This document shows, piece by piece, positions 28,731 to 37,659 of a stretch of 64,000 nucleotides of DNA. The notes below the pieces were generated by a model. That model did not search any database. It saw only the letters and a program-made list of their open reading frames with translations, and had not been told where the DNA came from. The DNA is from JAEMQF01 sp963791595 (GTDB taxonomy: Bacteria; Pseudomonadota; Gammaproteobacteria; Burkholderiales; Burkholderiaceae_C). Position numbers and translations under genes: made by a program. The first letter of the stretch is position 1. Every line of letters begins with the position of its first letter. The DNA is taken from NCBI GenBank assembly GCA_963791595.1, contig CAWBTF010000006.1:1-64000 (forward strand), written 5' to 3'.

Positions 28731-29230
28731 CGATCGCGGTGGCGCCGGCATTGGCGGCGCGTTCCGACCCGGCTGCGAATGCCGCGCCGCTGTACGGCGG
28801 CGCCGCGCTGGCGCTGGCCTGTGCCGCGTGGTTGATCGCGTGCCGCCCGGCGGTGCCGCTGACGGACGTGCGCCGCATCGCGACCGCGTCCGTCATCGCC
28901 GCTCACGCGCTGCTTGGAACCGGCTTGCTCATGCTGCGCGAACCGTTCGACGTCTCCGAGGTCGCTTCGCGCTTGCAGCGCATCGAACGCGCCGGCCACG
29001 CGCTGGCCACCGTCGAGGGGACTTATCACGCACAGTGTGCGTTTGCAGGCCGGCTGGAACGGCACCGGGAGATGATCCACCCCGACCAGGTGCCGGGCTG
29101 GCTGGCGAGCCACCCGAACGGGCGCGTGGTGTTCCTGTATCGCAGGCTGCAGGACATTCCGCCGGGAGTCAAGGTCGAGTTGTCGATGCCGCACCGCGGC
29201 GCGCGGCTGGCGCTGCTTGCCGCGAATTGA
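28731..29230 (+). pseudogene. 3' fragment of an ArnT-like membrane glycosyltransferase
   Basis: In a different frame from the upstream fragment, this reads two hydrophobic segments (YGGAALALACAAWLIACRP, ATASVIAAHALLGTGLLML) and a soluble C-terminal domain ending LALLAAN with stop at 29228-29230. That is the layout of the C-terminus of PMT/ArnT-type sugar transferases, the usual neighbour of such GT2 genes. The multi-membrane N-terminal part is missing, so the junction at about 28730 marks a deletion or assembly collapse. Confidence 0.55.
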
Positions 29231-29313
29231 TCCAAGCGCCACCGGTGCTCGCCGGCGCATCGGCGTATGGATTGGCCGCGAAGGCTGGCGACAGCGACGC
29301 TGGGCGCGCGCCG

Positions 29314-29841
29314 TCAACTGCGCAAGCGGTCCAGCAAGGGCGCGACCTGCTGTGTCCAAACCTCATGCGTGAGCGGACCGATGTGCTTGAAGCGCACGAC
29401 ACCGGATTGGTCGATCACGAAGGTCTCCGGCACGCCGTACACGCCGTAGTCGATGCCCACGCGGCCGTCGCGGTCGATCAGCGACGCCTGGTAAGGGTCG
29501 CCCAGGCGCATCAGCCACTCCTGTGCGTTACGCGGGTCGTCCTTGTAGTTCAGGCCGACGATCGCCAGCTGCTGCTCGCGCGCCAGCGTCACGAGCAGCG
29601 GGTGCTCGTCGCGGCACGGCGCGCACCACGACGCCCAGACGTTGAGCAGCCAGACGCGGCCCTTCATGTCCGCCGGCCGCAGCGTGCGGGCCGGGTCGTT
29701 CAGGTGCCGCAGTTTGAACTCGGGCGCGGCCTTGCCGATGAACGGCGAGGGCACTTCGCGCGGATTGAGTTTCAGGCCCGCGGCCAGCAGTGCCGCAAGC
29801 AGCACGAAGCCGGCCAAGGGCAGGAAGCCGCGCAGCTTCAT
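29314..29841 (-). CDS. DsbE/CcmG-like periplasmic thioredoxin
   Basis: Membrane-anchored thioredoxin of about 175 residues. One N-terminal hydrophobic helix, the active site WCAPC in NVWASWCAPCRDEHP, and the cis-Pro region GVPETFVID typical of DsbE/CcmG. These proteins reduce apocytochrome CXXCH cysteines before heme attachment. I chose ATG 29841 (MKLRGFLPLAG); ATG 29880 is possible. No other ccm gene is adjacent, but it stands at the edge of a cytochrome cluster with System II assembly genes, so it probably serves those cytochromes. Confidence 0.88.
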   Translation of the reverse strand: MKLRGFLPLAGFVLLAALLAAGLKLNPREVPSPFIGKAAPEFKLRHLNDPARTLRPADMKGRVWLLNVWASWCAPCRDEHPLLVTLAREQQLAIVGLNYKDDPRNAQEWLMRLGDPYQASLIDRDGRVGIDYGVYGVPETFVIDQSGVVRFKHIGPLTHEVWTQQVAPLLDRLRS

Positions 29842-29909
29842 GATGCGGTTCAGCGCGAAGGGGCCGAGTTCGGGCAGCATGGCGATGAGGTTCGAGCCGG
29901 CACGGCAGC

Positions 29910-29925
29910 AGCAAGAGCCATGCCG
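29910..29925 (-). promoter_or_regulatory. Candidate sigma-54 promoter for dsbE-like gene
   Basis: On the minus strand CGGCATG-N4-TTGCT, 14 of 16 positions of TGGCACG-N4-TTGCW, with correct GG-GC spacing. It lies 70-84 bases upstream of the dsbE-like start at 29841. Confidence 0.4.
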
Positions 29926-29983
29926 GATGGACCGGGCTGGCGCGCCTTACGTCGCAGGCGTGTGCGGGATGCAAGACAGGCCC

Positions 29984-29999
29984 TGGCATGGCGCATGCT
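29984..29999 (+). promoter_or_regulatory. Candidate sigma-54 promoter ahead of NHL lipoprotein
   Basis: TGGCATG-N4-ATGCT, 14 of 16 consensus positions. It is very close to the proposed ATG at 30015, which would leave a leader of only a few bases, so this is weak. Confidence 0.3.
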
Positions 30000-30014
30000 G
30001 CCTCGGCTGGCACG

Positions 30015-31118
30015 ATGCCCGCGCCGACCGATCGTCGCACACTGTTGCTGTCGCTGTTGCGACGGCCGGCTGGGCCGGCTGCGCCGCGCCGCGCGCGCCG
30101 GCACCCGCGGCGCGCGGCCCGTGGCTGTGGCCGGCGCCGCCGGAGCAGCCACGCTTCATCTACGAGGCGACGCTGCGCAACGCGGCGAGCCTGGGCGAGC
30201 CGGCCGCGACGACGCCTGAAGCGCGATGGCGCCGCTGGCTCGGCGGCGCCGAAGATTCGCGTGCGAGTTTCGGCAAGCCGCTCGCGGTAGCCGCGGGGCA
30301 CGGCCGCGTCTACGTGACCGATACCGAAGGCCGTCGCGTGTTCGTCTTCGACCTGCCGCGCCGGCGCACCTTCAGCTTCGGCACGCGCCTGGAGGGCGAG
30401 CTGAAGAAGCCCGCCGGAATCGCGCTCGACGGTGCCGGCCAGGTCTACGTGGTCGACGCGACCGCGAAGCGCGTGATCGTCTTCGACGGCCTGGGCCTGT
30501 TCCTGCGCCGCATCGACGGCGCGCGCGACTGGGTGCGCCCGACCGCTGTGGCGGTGGACGCCGCGGGCGAGCGTATCTGCGTCGTCGACACCGGCGGTGT
30601 GGAGAGCAGCAGCCACGGCGTGTGGATCTACGACGCGCTCGGCCGCCTGCTCGCCCGGCATGGTGAAGCGCGGCGCCGCCGCCGGCGAGTTCAACCTGCC
30701 CACCGACGCAGCGATCGGCGCCGACGGCAGCCTGTGGGTGCTCGACGCGGGCAACTTCCGGGTTCAGGTGTTCGATGCCGCCGGCCGCTTCCTGCGCGAG
30801 TTCGGCGCTGCCGGCAACCGCATCGGTCAGTTCGCGCGCCCGCGCGGCCTGGCGCTGGACCGCGATGGCCTCGTCTACGTCAGCGACGCGATGTTCTGCA
30901 ACGTGCAGGTGTTCCAGCCCGACGGCGCGCTGCTGCTCGCGCTGGGCACGCGCGCCGATGGCGCGGATGGCCCGGGGCGCTTCGCGCTGCCGGCCAAACT
31001 CGCCGCCGACGAAACCGGGCGCATCTACATCGTCGATCAGTACCTGCACAAGATCGACGTGCTGCGGCGCCTCAGCGACGCCGAAGGCCAGCGCTTGCGC
31101 GCCGGCGCGCCGGCTTGA
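30015..31118 (+). CDS. NHL-repeat beta-propeller lipoprotein, frameshifted
   Basis: Probable lipoprotein (ATAGWAGCAAP lipobox) followed by the motif PPEQPRFIYEATLR and about six NHL blades, each with a core such as GHGRVYVTDTEGRRVFVFD. One frame change in the signal region near 30060 and an extra C near 30663 (LLAR then MVKRGAAAGEFNLP) must be corrected. About 365 residues, close to the intact homologue at 34218. Such propellers accompany multiheme cytochromes in metal-reducing bacteria and may be scaffolds or binding partners at the membrane surface; the exact role is not known. Confidence 0.82.
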
Positions 31119-31128
31119 CGTCGCTCAA
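31115..31128. promoter_or_regulatory. FNR-like box TTGACGTCGCTCAA
   Basis: TTGAC-N4-CTCAA palindrome overlapping the stop codon of the NHL gene, 170 bases before the pentaheme cytochrome start. It is the only FNR-type box I found in the second cytochrome cluster. Confidence 0.45.
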
Positions 31129-31254
31129 GCGGGCGCACGAGCGGTGCGCACTCGGCGTCTCGAATCCGGGAACGCAGCGCCAATTTCGGGACTCGCGCGG
31201 GTGCATCCGATTGCCGCTCAGCCTCTGCGCCGAGCGTGAAGCGGCCCGCGCCGC

Positions 31255-31270
31255 CGGTACGCGACTTGCA
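31255..31270 (+). promoter_or_regulatory. Candidate sigma-54 promoter ahead of pentaheme cytochrome
   Basis: CGGTACG-N4-TTGCA matches 14 of 16 consensus positions with correct spacing. The predicted transcript would start about 17 bases before the ATG at 31298. Confidence 0.45.
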
Positions 31271-31297
31271 GGGATCGGCCGAGCCGATTCCATACCG

Positions 31298-32218
31298 ATG
31301 AAGCGCACTTCCGTCCGGCTTTGCAGCGCGCTCGTGGCGTTCCTGTTCGCCGCGACGCTGGCGCGCGCCGACACCGACCTGCCCACGAAGTTCAGCAACA
31401 TCGGCGGCGTGGGCAATACGCGCCACAACCTGACGCAGCGCCAGGTCTCGGGTGGCGGGCCGGCCGGCGTGACGATGGACCCGTACCGCAACGACTATCT
31501 CGAAGTCTGCGTCTATTGCCACACGCCGCACGGCGCGAACAGTGCCACTCCCACCGCACCGCTGTGGAACCGCACGATGAAGGCGCAGACCTACCAGACT
31601 TACGACCTGCTGAACAGCGCGAGCCTGACGCAGCCGGTCACGCAGCCCGGCGTCAACTCGCTCACCTGCCTGTCGTGCCACGACGGCCAGACCGCGGTCG
31701 ACTCGATCGTCAACATGCCCGGCTCCGGGCGCTACTCGCAGGCGCAAGAGACCACGGAGAACGCCGCGTTCCTGAACAGCTGGAACAACAGCCGCGGGCC
31801 CGACGCCACCGTGCACGCGCGCCTGAGCGGCACCGAATGCCTGGCCTGCCATTCCACAGGAGCGGGAATCGTCGGCGCCGGCGCCACCGACTTCACCGCG
31901 TTTGCCATCGGCACCGACTTGCGCAACGACCATCCGGTGGGAATCCGCTTTCCCACCAGCGCCGGCCCGGGCACCGACTTTCGCGACCCGCCGCGCAAGG
32001 AGGCGCGCTGGGCCTACTTCGACAACAACGGCAACTTGCGCGCCGATCCGAGCGAAATTCGCCTGTACAACAGCGGCGACGGCTACGAAGTGGAATGCGC
32101 GTCGTGCCACGATCCGCACGGCGTGCCATCGGCCGGCCCGGGCAGCGCGCTCAACCCGACCTTCCTGCGCATCGCGAACAATGGCAGCGCGGTGTGCCTG
32201 ACCTGCCACTCGAAGTGA
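31298..32218 (+). CDS. Secreted pentaheme cytochrome, doubled-CXXCH (OmcE-like) family
   Basis: Signal peptide (1-24, ATLARA) then the family start GVGNTRHNL and five heme sites: CVYCHTPHGA, CLSCHDGQ, CLACH, CASCHDPHG, CLTCH at the very C-terminus (306 residues). Shared motifs with the cytochromes at 35551 and 46761 are PLWNR, the NxPGSG turn and LRNDHPVGI, where the His may be a distal heme ligand. This core resembles small extracellular multiheme cytochromes, including filament-forming OmcE-type proteins; filament formation here is only a possibility. No clear ribosome binding site is visible. Confidence 0.87.
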   Translation: MKRTSVRLCSALVAFLFAATLARADTDLPTKFSNIGGVGNTRHNLTQRQVSGGGPAGVTMDPYRNDYLEVCVYCHTPHGANSATPTAPLWNRTMKAQTYQTYDLLNSASLTQPVTQPGVNSLTCLSCHDGQTAVDSIVNMPGSGRYSQAQETTENAAFLNSWNNSRGPDATVHARLSGTECLACHSTGAGIVGAGATDFTAFAIGTDLRNDHPVGIRFPTSAGPGTDFRDPPRKEARWAYFDNNGNLRADPSEIRLYNSGDGYEVECASCHDPHGVPSAGPGSALNPTFLRIANNGSAVCLTCHSK

Positions 32219-32272
32219 CAGGCGCGCTGCACGAAATTCGCCGCGCCGCGGCGGCGCCGTCGCGGCACGCAC

Positions 32273-33290
32273 TCACGGCTGAGGCTTGAAGAATGCCCGC
32301 GCGACATAGGCGCTCACGGCGTCGATCTCGGCGGGCGCGAGAACGTTTTTCCATGCCGGCATCGACGTGCCTTCCAGGCCGTCGCGCAGCACTCGTTTGA
32401 GCTGTGGCAGCGGCATCGAATGGGCGCTGTACTGCGTCAAGTCGCGCGCCTTCGGCTCCATGAACTGGCCGATCCAGTTCTTGCCCGTGCCATCTGCGCC
32501 GTGGCAGAACGCGCAGTTGGCCTGGAACAGCGTCTGCCCGCGGCGCTCGCGCGCGCTCAGGCGATCGATGCGCGGCGCCACTTCGTGTTTGGCGTAGACG
32601 CTGGCGCTGGACACCGCGTCCACCGGCGGCGTGTTCGGCTGCCCGGGAACGAAACCCATCCGCGGGTACGACAGCGGCCGCGCGCTCCACGCCGGGCCTT
32701 CGTCGGCGACGCGTGCCCGGTCGTGGCAGGAGATGCAGGTGGTGACGAACAATTGCCTGCCCGCGCGCTGTGCATCGCTCAGCGATTCCACGGGCGCGTC
32801 CAGCGCAATCTCGCCGCGCGCGAACGGGAACGCCACCGCGAAGCGTTCGTGCCGCGGCCAGCCGTTCTCGGGCGTGTGATAGGTTGTGTTAGGCGCCTTG
32901 TCGCGAACGAACTCGCGCGCGACGAAAGCGGCCACGGCGTGCATGTCGGCGTCGTTCAGGATGTCTGCGAAACGACGCCATCGCCGTGCCTGTGCGGCCC
33001 TCGCGCAGCGCGAGTGCGATTCTCTCGTGCGTCAGCGGCGCGGCGGTGAAGTCGCGCGGCGGCGGGTTCAGGTAGGTGGCCGCGAGCGTTTTCGCGTCGC
33101 CCGAGTAGCCATGGCAGAAATAGCAGCGGAAGTTGTAGATCTGCCGGCCGCGCTCGTGGGTGTCGGGGGGCAACGCAGTCAGTAGCGCCGCGCCGGCCAG
33201 CCCCGCGGCGGCTGCAATGGCCGTGGCGAAAGCGATCGCGACGCGCGCCACGTTCAGCCTGTCAGCGCTGCGCGCTCGCCTGCGCCGCAC
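32273..33290 (-). CDS. Triheme membrane-anchored cytochrome c, frameshifted
   Basis: N-terminal hydrophobic segment (VAIAFATAIAAAAGLAGAAL) followed by three class I-like heme sites: CYFCHG, CISCHD, CAFCHG, each with a following Met-containing segment (TAMAS, SMPAWKNV). An extra T near 32970 breaks the frame between GRTGTAMAS and FADILNDADMHAVAAFV. The joined protein has about 338 residues. The likely start at 33290 overlaps the end of the diheme gene by 29 bases, so the two form a minus-strand operon. Together they could be a quinol- or oxidase-side electron entry for the cluster. Confidence 0.82.
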
Positions 33291-34053
33291 CCTTGCCGAG
33301 GATGAACGACTGGAACACGTACTCAGACACGTCGGCGATCTGCTGCGGCGTCGCGACCTTGTTCCATGCCGGCATCTCGGTGCGCAGCCGCCCTTCGCTG
33401 ACGCCGGCGAACAGCGCCACGCGGTTCAGGCTTGCGCGCGACGCGTCGTCGATGAAATTGCGCGGCTTGGGGTTGATGAAATACGCGCGTGGGCCCGCAC
33501 CGTCGCCGCGCGCGCCGTGGCAGGTGGCGCAGTTGGCCAGGTAAAAAGCACCCCCGCGCTTCAGGTCTCCCTTCAGGCCGTTGGGGAGGCCGACCGTCAT
33601 GTCGACCGACATGGGGGTGGGAATGGGACTGGGGGTGGCATCGGCTTCGCGCCCGCCGTGGGCCCGGGTGCCGGAGATCGTGCCGCCCGGAGCCGCTTGG
33701 CCCATCACGAAGCGGTCGTAGATGTAGTCGGACAGGCGCGCGATGTCGGCCTGCGACAACTGGCTGCGCCACGCCACCATCGCGGTGCCGGGCCGGCCAT
33801 GCGCGATCACGGCGGCGATGCCTTCGCGGCTGAGCACGCGGCGCGCCTCGGCGGAGGTGAAGTCGCGCGGCATGCTCGACAGCGAACCCGCAGCGCGGCT
33901 CTTGCCGTCGCCCTTGTCGCCATGGCACACGGAACAGTAGTTGTGGTAGAGCGCGGCGGCGTCGGGCGCGGCCGCCGCCGGTGCGATTGCGAAGGCCCAG
34001 GCGAATGCCCAGGCCAGTGCCGCCACACCACCCAGCCATGTCATCGCCTTCAT
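33262..34053 (-). CDS. Periplasmic diheme cytochrome c
   Basis: 263 residues: signal peptide (1-27, APAAAAPD), then two class I cytochrome c domains with CSVCHG (about residue 38) and CATCHG (about 165), and Met-bearing loops (GTAMVAWR, TEMPAWNK). The second domain resembles c5/FixP-like domains. Start MKAMTWLGG at 34053 gives the signal peptide; longer open frames upstream are not protein-like. It is preceded by a strong minus-strand sigma-54 type site at 34098-34113 and followed by the overlapping triheme gene. Confidence 0.9.
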   Translation of the reverse strand: MKAMTWLGGVAALAWAFAWAFAIAPAAAAPDAAALYHNYCSVCHGDKGDGKSRAAGSLSSMPRDFTSAEARRVLSREGIAAVIAHGRPGTAMVAWRSQLSQADIARLSDYIYDRFVMGQAAPGGTISGTRAHGGREADATPSPIPTPMSVDMTVGLPNGLKGDLKRGGAFYLANCATCHGARGDGAGPRAYFINPKPRNFIDDASRASLNRVALFAGVSEGRLRTEMPAWNKVATPQQIADVSEYVFQSFILGKGAAQASAQR

Positions 34054-34097
34054 CGCTGAACCTCGCACAAGCACCGAACTGCCACAGGCGTTCGCGC

Positions 34098-34113
34098 AGC
34101 AACTTCCTTGCCA
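34098..34113 (-). promoter_or_regulatory. Strong candidate sigma-54 promoter (minus strand)
   Basis: Read on the minus strand TGGCAAGGAAGTTGCT: TGGCAAG-N4-TTGCT, 15 of 16 positions of the -24/-12 consensus with exact spacing. It lies 45-60 bases upstream of the diheme cytochrome start at 34053. Confidence 0.65.
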
Positions 34114-34125
34114 CGGTGCGCGCAC

Positions 34126-34141
34126 TGGCATGCGGCTTGCA
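34126..34141 (+). promoter_or_regulatory. Strong candidate sigma-54 promoter (plus strand)
   Basis: TGGCATGCGGCTTGCA: TGGCATG-N4-TTGCA, 15 of 16 consensus positions, 77-92 bases upstream of the NHL lipoprotein start at 34218. It is separated by only 12 bases from the minus-strand site. An AT-rich palindrome ATCGATATCGAT follows at 34156-34167. Confidence 0.65.
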
Positions 34142-34217
34142 GCCGCACGGGGCGAATCGATATCGATCGATTGGAGTGTCCTCCTCCGCTCGTTCTTACT
34201 CACTGAAGATCGCGAAC

Positions 34218-35327
34218 ATGCGCTCGACCTTGGCTGCTGCCCGGCTCGGCGTGGCCTGTGTGGCCGCGCTGTTGGCCGCGTGTGCCGGCGCGCCGCCCGA
34301 AGCTGACCCGAAGCCACCCAGGGAAATCGCCTTCCCCGCGCCGCCCGACGAACCTCGCTTCATCTACGAGCGCACGATCCGCAGCAGCGCCGACATCGTG
34401 CCGGTCGAACAGGCGAGCGAACTGCGGCGCCTGCTCACCGGAGAACAGGCGAGCGGCGAGCCGCTGTCCAAGCCCTATGCGGTGGCGGCCACGCGCGGCC
34501 GGCTCTACGTGTCCGACACCGTGTCGCGCTTCGTGCGCGTGTTCGACGTCCCCGCGGGCAAACAATTTCGCATCGGCGACGAAGACGGCCCCGGCCAGTT
34601 GAACAAGCCGATCGGCCTGGATGTGGATGCCGCCGGCAACCTCTACGTCGCCGACATCGGCCTCAAGTCGATCATGGTCTACGCGCCGGACCGCAGCTTT
34701 CTGCGCCGCATCGGCGGCGAAAAGTGGTTCTCGCGCCTGACCAGCGTCACCGTCGATCCGGCCGGGCAGCGCCTGTACGCGGTCGATCTCGGCGGCGTCA
34801 CGTCCGAGCAGCACCAGGTTCGCGTGTTCGACGCGCTGAGCGGCGCGCACCTGATGGACATCGGCAAACGCGGCAGCGGCCCGGGCGAGTTCAACCTGCC
34901 GCGCGACGCCGCGATCGGCCTGCACGGCAGGCTCTACGTGGTGGACGGCGGCAACTTCCGCGTCGTCGTGTTCGACCGCGACGGCAAGTACCTGCACAGC
35001 TTCGGCAGCGTGGGCAAGCAGTACGGCCAGTTCGCGCGGCCCAAGGAGATCGCGGTCGATCGCGACGGCAACGTTTACGTCGTCGACACCGCGTTCGGCA
35101 ACTTCCAGATCTTCAATCCCGACGGCGAGCTGCTGCTGTTCGTGGGCGAACGCTCCGAGCGCGACGGCCCGGCGAAATACATGCTGCCCTCGGGCATCGC
35201 GGTCGACGAAGACGGCCGCGTCTACATGGTCGATCAGTGGTTCCGCAAGATCGACGTGTATCGCCCGGCGTCACTGAAATCGAGCAGCGGCTTCCTCGCG
35301 CAGAAGGCCGCGCCCGCGCCGCGCTGA
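34218..35327 (+). CDS. NHL-repeat beta-propeller lipoprotein
   Basis: Intact 369-residue protein. Lipoprotein signal with lipobox LLAACAG (Cys near residue 22), then the conserved PPDEPRFIYERTIR, then six NHL-type blades (RGRLYVSDTVSRFVRVFD, AGNLYVADIGLKSIMVY, HGRLYVVDGGNFRVVVFD and others) to near residue 350. Homologous to the propellers at 30015 and 45123. It leads the plus-strand operon after the divergent sigma-54 sites. Likely anchored in a membrane facing the periplasm or cell surface; function is inferred only from association with multiheme cytochromes. Confidence 0.9.
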   Translation: MRSTLAAARLGVACVAALLAACAGAPPEADPKPPREIAFPAPPDEPRFIYERTIRSSADIVPVEQASELRRLLTGEQASGEPLSKPYAVAATRGRLYVSDTVSRFVRVFDVPAGKQFRIGDEDGPGQLNKPIGLDVDAAGNLYVADIGLKSIMVYAPDRSFLRRIGGEKWFSRLTSVTVDPAGQRLYAVDLGGVTSEQHQVRVFDALSGAHLMDIGKRGSGPGEFNLPRDAAIGLHGRLYVVDGGNFRVVVFDRDGKYLHSFGSVGKQYGQFARPKEIAVDRDGNVYVVDTAFGNFQIFNPDGELLLFVGERSERDGPAKYMLPSGIAVDEDGRVYMVDQWFRKIDVYRPASLKSSSGFLAQKAAPAPR

Positions 35328-35458
35328 GACGCCGGCCCGATACGCCGCGACGCGCTCCTTCCCGACTGCGGGAAACGGCGCTTCCCGAAATTGAGGATTG
35401 CAGGCTGGCCTCGGTCTCGAACTCGCCGAGATTGCGAGCGGCGCCACCGCCCGGCGAA

Positions 35459-35474
35459 TGGCACGGATCGTGCA
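35459..35474 (+). promoter_or_regulatory. Candidate sigma-54 promoter ahead of tetraheme cytochrome
   Basis: TGGCACGGATCGTGCA: TGGCACG-N4-GTGCA, 15 of 16 consensus positions, 77-92 bases before the ATG at 35551, in the 223-base gap after the NHL gene. Confidence 0.55.
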
Positions 35475-35550
35475 GAAGACAGCGCGTCAAGGCGGGCATT
35501 GGGGAATGCGCGGCTCGATCGATGTTCAACCAACTTTTTCAGAGGGCCAC

Positions 35551-36465
35551 ATGAAAATCTCATGGCATTCGAACCTCCCGAGTTGGAGAACGGCGTGCTC
35601 AGCAACGCTGGCCGTCGCGCTCTCGGCTCTGGCAGGAGGCGCGGTGGCACAGGTCACCGGCATCGCGGCGACGCGCCACAACCTCGGTACTGCGTCGACG
35701 CAGCCGATTCACGTGACCGGCACGACGCCCGCCACGGGGACGGCGGAAATCTGCGTGTTCTGCCACACGCCGCACGGCGCCGACGTGACGACGCCCAACG
35801 CCCCGCCGCTGTGGAACAAGCGCCTGGCCACGGGTGCAACCTACACCACCTATGCCAGCCTGAATACGCCGTCGATCGACGGCGAGATCCTGCCCGTCGG
35901 TTCGATCTCGTTGGCGTGTCTGTCGTGCCACGACGGCACGCAGGCGATGGACAACATCATCAACGCGCCCGGCTCGGGTGGTTTCCTCGCCACCGGTGGT
36001 GCGACGGATGGCCTGGGCTACACCTGGACCGCCGGTGTGGCGGCGACCGGCCTGATGCCGGCCAGCGTCGCCAATCTCGGCATCAACCTGTCCAACGACC
36101 ACCCGATCGGCATTCAGTACTGCGGCGGTGGGCTCACCGGAACGGGAACGACGGTCACCGGAACCTGCCGCGATATCGACTTCAACAGGGCCGACGTGCG
36201 CACCGCGACGATCAACACCAACCAGGTGTTCTGGATCGAGACGGGCACCGTCGACAACACCAAGACACGCACCGACTTGCCGCTGTACACGCGCGCATTC
36301 GCGGCCGCAGCCGGCGGCGCCGGACCGTCGGTCGAATGCGGAAGCTGCCATGACCCGCATGTGGCCGAAGGCCAGGCCGGCCCGAACGGTCAGGTGGCAG
36401 GCGCGACTTTCCTGCGCGTCTCGAATGCGTCGAGCGCCGTCTGCACGGCCTGCCATGTGAAGTGA
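35551..36465 (+). CDS. Secreted tetraheme cytochrome, doubled-CXXCH (OmcE-like) family
   Basis: 304 residues with a signal peptide (to about 34, GGAVAQ). The mature start TGIAATRHNL and heme sites CVFCHTPHGA, CLSCHDGT, CGSCHDPH and C-terminal CTACHVK, with PLWNK, NAPGSGGF and SNDHPIGIQ between them, place it in the same family as the cytochromes at 31298 and 46761. Two further Cys (YCGGGL, GTCRD) could form a disulfide. Heme number and small size match the OmcE-type filament cytochromes; whether it polymerises is untested. The parvulin gene follows. Confidence 0.88.
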   Translation: MKISWHSNLPSWRTACSATLAVALSALAGGAVAQVTGIAATRHNLGTASTQPIHVTGTTPATGTAEICVFCHTPHGADVTTPNAPPLWNKRLATGATYTTYASLNTPSIDGEILPVGSISLACLSCHDGTQAMDNIINAPGSGGFLATGGATDGLGYTWTAGVAATGLMPASVANLGINLSNDHPIGIQYCGGGLTGTGTTVTGTCRDIDFNRADVRTATINTNQVFWIETGTVDNTKTRTDLPLYTRAFAAAAGGAGPSVECGSCHDPHVAEGQAGPNGQVAGATFLRVSNASSAVCTACHVK

Positions 36466-36522
36466 GGGATCTGCGTGCGCCCCCCGGCGGCACGAACGCC
36501 GCCGCAGGAGCAAGTCAAGCAC

Positions 36523-36552
36523 GGGGCCGGGAAGCGCGCGCAGTCCGGCCCC
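36523..36552 (+). terminator. GC-rich hairpin after the tetraheme cytochrome gene
   Basis: GGGGCCGG (36523-36530) and CCGGCCCC (36545-36552) with a 14-base loop, followed by TTCTTC. A terminator-like or RNA-processing hairpin that may lower expression of downstream genes relative to the cytochrome. Confidence 0.5.
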
Positions 36553-36575
36553 TTCTTCATCGGGAGTTCGATTCG

Positions 36576-37631
36576 ATGTTTGCACGCCTGGTTTGCCTGC
36601 CCGCGCTCGCGATCGGGTTCGTTTGCAGCGGCGCCGCCGCGGCCGATGCGGCAAGTGTCGCGGCGCCCGCCGCCGCGCCGGCAGCGCCATCGGCAACCGC
36701 CACGCCGCGCCGCGACACGCCCTTTGCGACGGTGGGCGACGTGGTCATCAGCGGCGCCGACTACCAACGGGCGCTGGCCGTGGCAATGCGCAAGAAGTAC
36801 TACCACGCCAAGCCGCCCGAGGCCGAGCTCGCGAAGTTCCAGCGCGAGGTCGGCGACGATGTCGTGAACCGCGTGCTGCTGCTGGCCGAGGCGCGCCGGC
36901 GCGGCATCCAGCCCGACCGCGACAAACTCGCCGCCACCGTCGCCGGTTACGACGCGCAGTACAAGGGCAGCGCGAACTGGGCCGCGAACCGCGACAAGAT
37001 GCTCGCGAACGTGATGCCGCAGCTCGAGCGCGACAGCGTCTACGAGCGCCTGGAGCAAAGCGTGAAGGCAGTTCCCGAGCCGAGCCCGGCCGTCGCGCGA
37101 GCGTATTACGAAAAACACCGCGAACTGTTCGTCGAGCCCGAGCAGGTGAAGTTGAGCGTGATCCTGCTCAAGGTCGACCCGAGTTCGCCGCAGGCGGCGT
37201 GGAACAGCGCGCACGCCGAAGCGAAGACGCTGCACAAGAAGTTGCTCGCCGGTGCCGACTTCGCCGAACTCGCGCGCCTGCATTCGGGCGACCGCTCGGC
37301 CAGCCGCGGCGGCGAGATGGACTACACGCACCGCGGCATGCTGCCCGAGGCGGTGCACGGCGTCGTCGACAAACTCCAGCCGCGCCAGTTGAGCGAGCCG
37401 GTGCAGGTGCTCGAAGGCGTGGCGATCCTGCGCCTGGAGGATCGGCGCGCCGCGTTGCCGCGCAGCTTCGAGCAGGTGCGCGAGCGCGCCGCCGACCTCT
37501 GGCAGCGCGACGAAGCCCAAGCGCGCTGGGCCAAGTTGATCGCCGAGCTGCGCCGCGCCAGCACGATCCGCATCGACGAGAGCCACTATGCGCCGCTGCG
37601 CGCCGCCAGCGACAAGCCGCGCGCTGGCTAG
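36576..37631 (+). CDS. Periplasmic parvulin-type peptidyl-prolyl isomerase (PpiC/SurA-like)
   Basis: 351 residues: signal peptide (1-24), Ala/Pro-rich linker, a helical SurA-like N-terminal chaperone region (about 45-165), and a PPIC rotamase domain (about 185-300; KLSVILLKV, ADFAELARLHSGDRSASRGGEMDY, LSEPVQVLEGVAILRLE). It probably assists folding of the outer-membrane barrel or the extracellular cytochromes, as PPIases often accompany such genes. The start at 36576 yields the signal peptide. It sits between the tetraheme cytochrome and the barrel. Confidence 0.88.
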   Translation: MFARLVCLPALAIGFVCSGAAAADAASVAAPAAAPAAPSATATPRRDTPFATVGDVVISGADYQRALAVAMRKKYYHAKPPEAELAKFQREVGDDVVNRVLLLAEARRRGIQPDRDKLAATVAGYDAQYKGSANWAANRDKMLANVMPQLERDSVYERLEQSVKAVPEPSPAVARAYYEKHRELFVEPEQVKLSVILLKVDPSSPQAAWNSAHAEAKTLHKKLLAGADFAELARLHSGDRSASRGGEMDYTHRGMLPEAVHGVVDKLQPRQLSEPVQVLEGVAILRLEDRRAALPRSFEQVRERAADLWQRDEAQARWAKLIAELRRASTIRIDESHYAPLRAASDKPRAG

Positions 37632-37659
37632 CGCGCGTCGCCGTCACGGAGTGCGCCGC

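Noticed and set aside
30008..30023. TGGCACG-N4-CCGCG as a sigma-54 promoter
   Set aside because: Perfect -24 half but poor -12 half, and it overlaps the start codon of the NHL gene.
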